A model generated the notes under the pieces. The model had not been told where the DNA came from. It saw nothing but the letters and a program-made list of their open reading frames with translations, and did not search any database. Position numbers and translations under genes: made by a program. 64,000 bases of DNA from Schoenoplectus triqueter (Eukaryota > Streptophyta > Magnoliopsida > Poales > Cyperaceae), in contig CAXKVV010000107.1 of assembly GCA_964058805.1 (NCBI GenBank), forward strand, positions 1-64,000. Direction: 5' to 3'. This document shows positions 22,007 to 33,100 of this stretch, piece after piece; the first letter of the stretch is position 1; every line of letters starts with the position of its first letter.

Positions 22007-22890
22007 CAGGGACGGACTCAAGTAGGAAGTAGGGGGGGGGGGGGGGGAGGGGGCACGTTTCCAGTGGCGGATCTAGGATTTTGATTAGGGGGGCGGCAAT
22101 TATCGGATTGTAATGACTTATCGGGTTCAAATCCATTAACTAATCAGGTACTAAATAAAAAAAATTAATAATTTAATATATATACTTAACTAATAATTTT
22201 TTTATTAAATAATAACATTTTATATATTAAAATAACAATAAAATAAAGCTCAAAGTAATAGATAATCAAGTTGATAAAGAAAGTTTTCGACTAAGGAACT
22301 TTATATTTTGATATTTTTGCATAATTATTTCATTATGCACGGTATTAAATATTTTTTTCTCAATAAAAATAACCAGACAATTCAGGGGGGGCAAAAAAAA
22401 TTTCCAGGGGGGGCACATGCCGAAAACATTACCGAAAAACACTATTTTTCAAAATCCAGGGGGGCACGTGCCCCCCTGGATTAACCTGGGTCCGCCCCTG
22501 CACGTGTCCCCTCTGAATTTTAAAAAATAGTGTTTTTCGGTAATTTGTCTCCTCTGAATTTTTTTTGCCCCCTGAATTGTCTGATTATTTTTATTGAGAA
22601 TAAAATATTTAATATCGTGCATAATGAAATAATTATGTAAATATATCAAAATATAAAGTTTCGTAGACGAAAACTTTCTTCATCAAGTTAATTATCTATT
22701 ACTTTGAGCTTTATTTTATTATTATTTTAATATATAAAATATTATTATTTTAATATTTTTTTATTAGTTAAGTATATATATATAATTATTATTTTTTTAT
22801 TTAGTATTCAATTAGTTAATGAGTTTAAACCCGATAAGCTATTATAATCCGATAATTATCCTCCTGATCAAAATTCTGAATCCGCCGTTA
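22007..22890. mobile_element. outer hAT-type MITE, split by a related copy
   Basis: The left end CAGGGACGGACTCAAGTAGG is at 22007; the right end, read inward on the minus strand, is TAACGGCGGATTCAGAATTTT at 22890. TTGCAG occurs at both outer borders (22000-22005 and 22891-22896), a likely remnant target duplication. A G17 run lies in its left arm (about 22032-22047). A second copy of the same family, in reverse orientation, is inserted at 22062-22500, so together they form a nearly continuous inverted repeat. Confidence 0.75.
22062..22500. mobile_element. inner hAT-type MITE nested in the outer copy
   Basis: A 439-base element with terminal inverted repeats CAGTGGCGGATCTAGG and CCTGGGTCCGCCCCTG (13 of 16 matched). 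It is flanked by 8-bp direct repeats CACGTTTC (22054-22061) and CACGTGTC (22501-22508), 7 of 8 identical, which is the hAT signature. It has no coding capacity. Its body (for example TTATCGGATTGTAATG and the later AATAATTATCCG-like parts) matches the outer copy in reverse complement. Confidence 0.85.
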
Positions 22891-24139
22891 TTGCAGCAAT
22901 GTGGTGTAGTTTTTCTATGCTAGCGGTGTAATATTGCCACAATATAGAAACCAAGCCAATCGAAAATAGGACCAACTTCATGTCTCTACTCCCAAATTCG
23001 TATCTACTTTCATAAATACTTCGTGCCATAGATTTTGAAAAGTCCAGATTTTACAGTAGAGGATGTTATTTTTTGTGGGTCCCTACTAAGAGAAGGAAAA
23101 AAGATAACACGATGCTATCATAATTAAATTATGGATATTTGAAACCTCAATTTTGTTTTAATTTTTACTTTAGTTTCTCCAAAAATTTTGTAACATTTCT
23201 GTTCGTCCTAATGACCCCAAAAATCTTTCAGTGATATGCTCACCACCTTTATAAATTATTAAATATATATTTTATTTTTTACTATTAAAAATAATTATAC
23301 TCTTTGAACGATTCTTTCTCTGATTAATTTTAAGATAATTCTTGAGTATTAATTAATTTGAAAACAATAAAAGTATAAAACAACTTAAAAATGTAATATG
23401 GACCAAATTAAAAACTTGGTCCACATCCAAAACTTACACTGAACTGAATTTTTAATTTGAATTAGCCTATTTTCAACGACAATACAATAAACCACATAAA
23501 AATGGGGTGGGAAAAGAAATATGTTCGTTGAGCGAAACAAATTTAAACCATACTATCCCATCTAAAAAACTGAGCAATCATTCTAAATTCCGCGAAAATT
23601 ATTTCTCATTTTCTAAAAATAAAAAAGGGTACATTCGTTGACTCCCATCCATAAATGAATCTGAACGCGGCTCATCCCTCGATAGTATACCAGCCTAAGT
23701 AACAAGTGGGGCTCGGTGTAAACCTTGCGTATCTAGTCATTCAAAAAGACTCTCCCGTTTGCACCAATGACACACACACCAAGTTTTCGTACGCACAAGT
23801 ATACGCCGTCTCACTGACATCAGGGTCTAAAACTCAAGCTCCCACAAGTCGTTCAATACATGATTGATGATACCACACTTCCGGTGCATAAAATGAACTA
23901 ATCTGTTTTCGGACGCACGACCTTGCTTCTTCGTCTGTTTACTTCAACTTCACCTTTCAGCCCGAGCTAGCCACGCCTGACCCCCCCCCCCCCCCCCCCC
24001 GCGCTATTGTCCTCTCTCTAAATTCGTGAAACACATTTTTGTCCCCAGTTTTTTTGATTGGAATTGAATCTCTGTTCTATCGGATTCGCTAGATCCAGGG
24101 ATCTCGGTTGGATCTGTGGGGAAGCACAGGTTCACTTCA
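22891..24139. other. spacer and putative TNO1 promoter/leader
   Basis: No gene. The distal part is AT-rich. From about 23640 it becomes more mixed and would hold the promoter and 5' leader of the TNO1-like gene. A pure C20 run occupies 23981-24000, about 140 bases before the ATG. No clear TATA box was found. Confidence 0.5.
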
Positions 24140-27100
24140 ATGTCGGACCACTCGGATTCGGATTGCTCGCCAAAGGGATCCGATTCGAGTTCCGCTGTGG
24201 GAGATGACGACAAAAAGCACTCCTCTGATGAGAGCGCTAGTAGCGATGGAGTCCTCGTCGAACTGCCAGCAAATCCTGATCAGGTATTGTTTTTAACTGA
24301 ATTTAGTTTTATTTATCGTTTTTGTAAATTAAATCCGGAATCTAATTCGTTTTACCTTTGAAGAATGCAATTCTGGAGTTACCCTCAAAAGGAAAAATAA
24401 CTGTTTTACAGCTCCAAAAGCGGGAGTTCCTAACCTGGGACTGGTTTTCCTCTTTTCTTTCTTCCCTTTTTAAGTTCTGCTCTTTTTTTAGACATTTCTC
24501 TAGGACATTGTAATTACAATTTTATCCCTACTTGAAATTAAGAATAATATGACAGTGATAACATTCTAAAATTGCATACAGACTGTTTTTCTAATTTTTC
24601 AACCAAACTATCTCTGCTATTATCTTGAAAAGGGGAAAACAAATAAGAAAATGATTGCTGCGAGTTCCGAATGCATAGGTCATCTTTACAAACGTAGGAG
24701 ACTGATCAGGTAAAATAATTTATCCAAATTTACTTTATGAGGACCTTTTCTTACAGAAGTTGAATTTTGAGAGATCTACCTTTTCAGATATATATTATAG
24801 GATATCTGAAATTGATAATGCTTTCTCGTCGGATATTAATTTTCATACAAGGATTGCCTTTCTCACCCAAAGTGCTGTCCATGGTTCACCTCCGAATAGG
24901 AGGGTGCCATGTCCCCATGATGGACACATGGTGAGGGAGTGACATGTGAGCTAGCCATGGGCAGGAGTAAAACTCATTACAAACTGATCATTTGAACTCC
25001 ATGAAAAGACTTCATTATATAAAATTAACCAATAAGTTTCAGGTAAACTGTTCACTGATCCACCTGCTTAAGTTCAGTCGATCATTTTCGATGATTTAGC
25101 ATGCATGTCTTGCTTGCTGAATGGTTGGTTGCAAATATGTTTTAAAGCTGCCATCCTGATTTTACCAGGACCAACCAGCATGGTCCTCTTAAGTTTTAAT
25201 CAAGTTTTTAAAATGAGGATTTCAATATGCGTGCGGAAGGGCACTGCATAATGCATATACGGGATGCGGCCGCATATGCGGATTTCTATGTGAAGTGATA
25301 TATGCGGTTGTTTTGAGCTGTTAAGTAGATACAATAACAAATAAAACAACTCTATAAAGAAAAGAATGAAAGGGTGCTCATCTTGACTTGGACCACGAGG
25401 GAGAGGGTTCGAATCCCATTGACAACGCTCCATTTTTCCTGCCAAATTATTGTACTCTATGTGATATGGGTTGTCTGCACTCTCCATTTTTCTTGCAAAA
25501 TCATTGTACTCCATGATATATGGGTTGTCTGGGCCTATTCTAGCTCTTAGCATCAATGAATGTTCATGAGCTATGGGTTGTGTTGGCCTATTTCAGCTGC
25601 GCAAGAACAAAATTTTCCCATTCATCATCCAATCCGCATATAAAGGCCGCATATGAACTTCAGCTCGTGGACTGGGCCGCCTACGCATAAACGGGTGCAT
25701 GGGCGGCCGCATGGGCCGCATTTTAATTCATTGGTTTTAATAACATATGCCTGCAATCCATCCTAAATTTATGACCTGGGAAATTTAGGTTTATGCTTTA
25801 TTTTCAATAAAGGGAAAAAAGAAAGAAAGAGGGCTAATACCTGACACCTTGGACAGTTGTATTCCTTGATTCCAGTTGGTCTTTGAAGCAACTTGATCTG
25901 ACCTGACCTGACTGAAGAAGGCTTAATAAATTGAAGCTTTAGGACACCTTAGGAATTGGTTATTAGTAACATTTAGGAGAGGGAGAGGGATACAGAGGGA
26001 TAAAGATATCACCACACCTCATAGGATAAAGTTGTCCCTCGATTATCCCCAACTTCTCTCAAAACAAATACATAGCCTAAATATATATAGATTTCACCTT
26101 TTACTCTATGGTATACTTATTTCTGGTAAAAGCTGTCCCTACCTGATCCAAATGACTTGACCATATCAATACCTTTCAACTAAATTTCCAGTCCCCTTGG
26201 AATTATAAATCAGAGTTTGTAACCTGGGTAGGGGGGTTGGGATTTTTGCCAGGAAGAGCTAGTGTTTACCAAACGGGCTGGTACGGGCGGGCACGGGTAC
26301 GGGTTGCCCAGGTCACGGGTACGGGTTGCCCGGGTCACGGGTTGTCCGGGCACGGGTTAGATGGGTTGGACAGGTTAAATGGGACAAGTTGAGTTTGGGG
26401 TTAGCCCGCCCTTTGACCCGTCGGGTTGGGCGGGACGGGGCAGATACGGGCGGGCACGGGTTTATTCCAAAATAATGTCATGTTTATTTTTTTTTAAATA
26501 ATTTATTTTTTAAATTAAAATTCTAAAATTCAAAAGTAATTAAAAAATCACAAAAAAATTCCAAGTGTTTGCCAAAAAAAAATCGCAAAAAACCGAAACA
26601 ATTGTAAAAAAAAATTGAACGTTTTTTTTGTATAACTTGATTATTTTTTTAATTATTTATAAGTAAAATATTGTCTTTGAAAGATAACAAAAGAAATAAA
26701 TAAATAAATAAAAGATCCTTAGAAAAGAAAATAAACACTTAGAAAAAATAGTATTTGTTAAAAATACAAGTTACCTTCCTCCTTTATTCCGGGCGGGTGG
26801 GGCGGGTCACGGGACGGGCGTGCAAGGAAATTGGGTTAGGGTTAGACAACCCAGAAATTGGGTTAGGGTTAGACAACCCAGTTGGCATTCTTGTAAATAT
26901 TGATGGGTTAACGCAGGACGACTCGCGGGAGGATATGTTTGAGGATGCAACTGATGAGCCCGCAACACCGGGGGCTATCTTGGAGACGCCTAGAGGCCTT
27001 GAGGAATCCATGGCTATGATTGAGATAGGTGAGAGCTCTGCTAGGAGGGATGCTGAGGAGCTAGCCAGGATGCGTGCCCGGCTTGATGATTCTGTAGCTG

Positions 27101-30100
27101 AATGCAAGAAGTACAGGGTAGGTTCTCTCTGATTCATCTTATGTTTATTTATTTTTTTCTTTTAACTTTTCTTGATTGTAGACCTGAACTGTTAGGTGTA
27201 AAATCTGGGATTAGTTAAGGCAATAAGTTCAATTGATTCTTATTGTGCAATTTATAAACTGCTTGGCCGCTGATAGATAGGCCAAAAAGTTGACCTAGTA
27301 CATTTTTGAATTACCTGATAGATGGCTGCTGGTTAATCTTTTGTAAGAAATAGATCAATACTATATGGTTTATGTGTTGATGCTCTGAGTTTCATTTTTT
27401 CCCCAATGATTTATTTCTTATTTAGATATGGCGGTTTTCATTTCCTTATTTCTAGGATATATTAACTTTTTTGTTGGTGTCAATCACCAAGGCCTATCCA
27501 TCTTGTGTGTCCTCATGGAGACTGAAGAGAAAACCAATTGGTTTTTTCTGAAACTCATGTAAATGTATGAACCGTGCACAATGTGGCAACCCTCACTGAC
27601 CAATGCCAAATAAATCATAAAAAATGATTTAATGTTCAAAATATTTAATTTTCATTTTTTTTCTTTTTGTTTTATGTGGAGTTGCGAAAATGAGTACAGT
27701 ACTTTTGGCAAAAAATTTAACAGGCTTAAGTTGTAGCGGTACTAGTTGGCTCAATTGTAAAAACTTCAGACTGCTAGTCGAAGGAAATCCAAAATCATTA
27801 TTGGTAGTGGAAAATGAAATATTTTATGTTTTGAAAAAAAAACAAATATGCAATAATTTATGTATCTAACTTACATGACTTCTATTCCCTTCTTTCATTG
27901 CAGGAGGAAAGGGAGGTGTTTGGGAGAGAAGTTTCTAGCCTGAGGCAACTACTTTTAGACATGGTCAACTGTGAGTCTTTGGCCACCTCGAGCGAAGAAG
28001 CCGACATGCCATTAGCCACACCCCTCCATGCCATGTTGGCTGATTGTTCCAAATATGCCCTTCACTTGAAAAAGACCTACGACAGATCTGATATAAAAGA
28101 ACTCCTCCTTACAAAAGAGCAAGAGCTTGAGGATCTTAAATTGAAAAATATCGAGTCAAATGTGTCTCATGATGTCATATTTTCTTACTTGGATTCTATG
28201 CATTACTCGTGGTCAGAAACCCTAAAGGAAAGATTATTACCTTTTCTTAATACTGTAATTGAAGATGAAGCTACAGATGGCACTGATGATGCACTGTCTC
28301 TGGTGGAAAAGAAAACCTTGTCACTGGTTGAAATTCACAGACAGTTTTTGTCTGAGATTGACCAGCTCAGGCTATGTTTGGCAGGAACCATGCCTGAATA
28401 TGAGAATGTTGCAGGTGTTGACCCAACAAGAGTTCTGACTGTCGCTACAAAAGGTTTAATTGAAGCCAAGAAAAGAGAAGCTGATGATCTGGATGAGTTG
28501 AATGAATTAAAAAATGAAAATGAGGGGATTCAAAATCAAATTGAGAAATTGAAAGCGAGTTTGGATGCAGCAAGTTCTGAAACAAGCAAGGTAAAAGGGG
28601 AGCTTGAACAAGCAGAAAACAAGTATGTTGCAGTTAAAGAGAAGCTTAGCATGGCTGTTACAAAAGGGAAGTCTCTGGTGCAAACACGTGACTCATTAAA
28701 AAAATCATTGGCTGAGAAAACCGGTGAGCTTGAGAAGCGCATGGCTGAGTTGAAGGAGAAATCAAATGCACTTAACTCTAGTGAAATTAGAGTAGAGGAA
28801 TTGCAGAGATTGTTAGAAGAGAAAACAAGTGAATTTGAAAGTTGCTGGCAGCAGTTGCAAGCTAGTGAAGGAACAGCTGAGGAGTTGAGGGAGTTGATTG
28901 CTGAAAAGTCTGGTGGGTTTGAGTCTTGCATGCAAGAGTTAAAAGTAAAATCTGATGAGCTGAAAGCTAGTGAATTTACAGTGGTGGAGTTGCAGAGATT
29001 GCTAGAAGAAAAGACAATCGGGTTTGAGAGTTGCATGCAAGAGTTGCAGACAACTAAAGTTACAGTGGTTGAATTGCAGAAGTCACTGGAAGAGAAGAGT
29101 AGTGAGTTTGAGATTTGTGCGGAAGAATTGAAAGAGAAGTTGGAAGAGTTGCACATAAGTGAAGTAAAAGTGGCAGAGCTGCAGGTATCACTAGAAGAGA
29201 AGACAAGAGGGTTAGAGATTAGCATAAAACAAAATTCAACAGCTCTGCAAGATGTGCAAGAGTTGTTAGAAGCAAAATCAAGTGACCTTGAGCGGTGCAT
29301 GCTCGAATTGCAGCAGAAGTCAGATCTGTTGCAAGCAAGTGAAATTGAAGTAAAAGAGTTGGAGAAGGTTGTAGAAGAGAAGATAAGCGAGCTTGAGAGG
29401 TTTTCAATGGAATCACAGCAAAAGATTGGTCATTTCCAAGCAACTGAAGGTACCATAAAAGAATTGTCAGAGTTACTTGAGGAGAAGAAAAGTCAGCTTG
29501 AGAGGTGTGAGCATGAGCTGCAAACAAGTGAATATATGGCGCAAGAGTTGCAAAAGGCCCTTGAAGAGAGGAAATGTGAACTTGATAGATGTGCACTTGA
29601 TTTACAGCAGAAGTCAGATGTCTTGCAAGTAACTGAACTTACAGTAAAACAGCTGCAACAGTCTCTGGAAGAGAAGACAGGTGAGCTGGAGAAGTGCAGA
29701 TTTGACTTGCATTCAAGTGAAGTTACAGTAAAAGAGCTCGAGAAGTTACTAGAAGAGAAGGTACTTTATTCCCAAGAAATGGAAATAACTATAGCTGAGC
29801 TGAAGAAGTTACTAGAAGAGCAGAGAGGTGAGCTTGAGAAAAGCTTTAAAGAATCAAAAGAAAGATCTCTTGAACTGGAAACTATCAAGGCTGCAATGCA
29901 CGATCTGAGTAACACAGAAAGTATACTTGCTTCTATCCAGTTATCTCTTTCTGAAAAGGAAAACAAACTCCAAGATATAGAAACAGTTTTGGGGGAGTTC
30001 AGTTTCCCAGATGATTTGGGTTCGTTGGACGCCGCTGAGAAGGTGCGTTGGATAGCTGATCAAAAGGAATCTATTGTCAGTAAAGTAAAAGATGTTTTAG

Positions 30101-33100
30101 CTCCAGTTGCTTTTCCTGAAACGGTTTCAGCTATTGAGATGGATTCTCAAATTAATTGGTTGATTGAGTCGTTGTACCAAGCTAGAGAACATGCAGTAAA
30201 GTTGGAGGAGGAAAACTCTGTTGTAAAATCACAATTGAATGCCTTGGATGAGGAGATAAATCATTTAACTGAATCTTTATCAGAAGAGAAGCAGGGGAGA
30301 TATGCTCTAAGTAATGAGGTTTCCGAGTTGGCAGCCAATTTATCTACAATTGCTTCTGAGAAAAGCAAATTGGTTAATTCTCTAGAGGAGTCTTTTCACA
30401 TCAAATATGACAGTGAAAACCCTTCGACTGAGATAGTTATGGAAAATTTTATCAGTAGCATAAGAGAGACGGCTAAGTTATCTCTAATTGATAGTGCAAA
30501 TCTAGAGAAGTTGCAGTCTTTGCTTTATGAGAGAGACCAGGAGCTGAATTTGTGCAAGAAACTACTAGAAGAAGATGCGGTTGTAAAAACTGAGATAAAA
30601 GAACTAAATGAAGAGGTTGCAAGATTGAAAAATGAGAAGGATACTTTGCAAAAAGAGCTTGAAAGGGTAGAAGAGAAAAATAATTTGGTAAGAGAGAAAC
30701 TGTCTATGGCCGTGAAGAAAGGGAAGGGTCTAGTGGCAGAGAGGGAAGGATTCAAACAAGCCTTGGATGGGAAGAGTGCTGAGATTGTCGCTCTCAAAAC
30801 TGATCTTGAATCTAAGGATTCTATTGTTAAAAATCTTAGAGAACAGATCGAGCAGCTTTCTTCACAGCTGACACATGTGAATGAGCTTGAATTGGAGGCT
30901 ATTTCCCTGAAAGAGAAGTTAGATGAGGCCAAAAACTCTGTAAAAGAATCAGAGATTGTTAAAGACCGTCTTCTGAAAGAGCTGTCTGAAGTGACGTCAA
31001 CTAGTCAGATGCTAGAGAATGAAATAGGCAAAGAGAGAGAGAGAGTTTCTAATATTATCAAGGAGAAAGAAGAGATTTTGTTTAAAAAGAATGCTATGGA
31101 GCATGAGCTGGAGAGAGTAAAACAAGAAGCTTCAATCAGGGTTAGTAAACTGACCGATGCTTTTGTCACGATAAAATCATTAGAAGATGCACTGTCTGAA
31201 GCAAAAAGGGATGCTTTGTCATTGGACAATGCAAAAATGGAAGCTGAAGCTAGGCACGAGAAGGAGATTTCACAGTTAAGCTCAAAACTATCTGCTTGTA
31301 CAGAGGAATTGAGGGAAACTCGAGAGAAACTGGAAAGGAGCTTGTCGGAAAGAACTACTTGGCTTGAGAAAATTAAAGAGGTAATGAAGGATGATACTTT
31401 ATTAACTATGGTGAAAGAGGAGTTTAGGAGGAAGATTAACAGCTTAAGAGGCATGGGGCTTCTGATGCATGATATGCACCAGCAGTTTAGTGCAAAGGGA
31501 TATACTATTGATCCTAGCATAGAGGTAATATGTTAATATTCTTTGTTCTTTTATTTTTCTCACTATCTTAGTGTCATTGCTTATAAATGGATTGTTTTGG
31601 GAGGTTGGAGCCTACCCCAATTTAGTTGGGATTAAAGGCATTGTTGTTGTTGTTGTTGTTTTGGGAGGTTGGACTCTTCCTTTTGCAAGTAAGGAAACTT
31701 CTTCTCCCCTTGGAAAAAATCCAACATTTTTGTTATTTGCAACTACCAAAACTAAAAATCTATGGTTTAAAAGAAATTACTCCTAAAAATGCTTCATTTA
31801 TCTCTATTGCGGTGCTTGTTGACTTGCCTAATTTACAATTGTTCTGTATCCTACATTAAGTGTGCTTGGCTCATTTTCAGTTAAATTTGTGCCATAACAT
31901 GCTACAGACAAAATAAACAAAAAAAAAGGGGTCAAACCTCATCAGCACAATGTTATAATGTTGGTGGTGTTACATTTGTCTGAAAGCATTTAGGGCTGTA
32001 GTCATCAAAACCCTTTATACACCAAGCAGATGCAAACTAAACCTGAATCAAAATGCAGGCATGTCACATTTACCATTTACTATTGACAGATTTTAAGAAA
32101 ATAAAAAGAAATAACTTTATCATCAATGTCAGAAAGGGAAGAAAAGAAAAAAAGTAAATAGGCTAGTAGATCTTTGAATCTTGGACTTACATAATGCTTT
32201 CTTTGAAATGAAGGTTTCAGGCTTTGTGAAATTTCTCTCTCTTCCAAGCTATGACAAGTTCATCAATGAAAGAAATACTCATAATAGTTCTATGAAAAGA
32301 GACCTGGGTGAGGTCGAGTTCATCAGTTCAATGGCCGAAGGTTTAATTGACCAATCGAAGCACATAAGTGAGTACTTCAAAGACGTCTCTAGCTACATGG
32401 ATGATCATATAACACTCATGTCTCAAGTGCTGCAAGCCACAAGTGAAGAATTCTTTTACATCATGGATAGTGAAGATAATTTTAAGCTCGAGTTGGAGAA
32501 ATTGGAAGACAAATACAAGGCCCAAGAAGAGAAATTGAAGAAAGCCAAGTCAGGCTCTGAGAGGGCATTGGAGGATCATCAGTTTTACGAAGATAGGATT
32601 TCTACTTTGGAAAAAAAATATTTTAACTTGAAAGGGGTTTTTGATGAGATGAAGAGCAAGATCGAAGACTATGAAGCTAGAGAGAACTTGTTAAAGGTTA
32701 GAGAGGAAGAACTTGCTTTGTTGCAAGAAGGCTTGACTAGAGACAAAGGTAAGTCACATATCATAAAATTAGACCTTTAGTAATCATTGGTTATCAGATG
32801 AACTACAATATAAAAATCAAAATTTTTGTTGTGCTGTTTAAATTGTGTTTAGTATTATTTAGTTTATAAATTGTTTTTAGTAGTATTTAGTTTTTGTTGA
32901 ATTTATAACACAGTATGAGTTCTTCACCACTGGCATACCAAACAAGTATTTAATCTGGTAGGTTAATGCCAGTAGTGTTCATACAATTTTCACCCTAAAT
33001 ATTCTGGCAATATCATAATCTGTAATTGAAGTCTTAGCTATTGATTCTTATGCTTGTTTTTTAGGAACGTCTGTGTTGAAATTCTCAGAAGATGAAATGT

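Noticed and set aside
25410..25430. GGTTCGAATCC B-box in TNO1 intron 1, possible tRNA or SINE
   Set aside because: No matching A box or tRNA fold; it lies inside the GCGG-rich MITE.
27747..27757. tRNA A-box-like TGGCTCAATTG in TNO1 intron 2
   Set aside because: No B box, no anticodon arm and no cloverleaf follow; at most a decayed SINE head.
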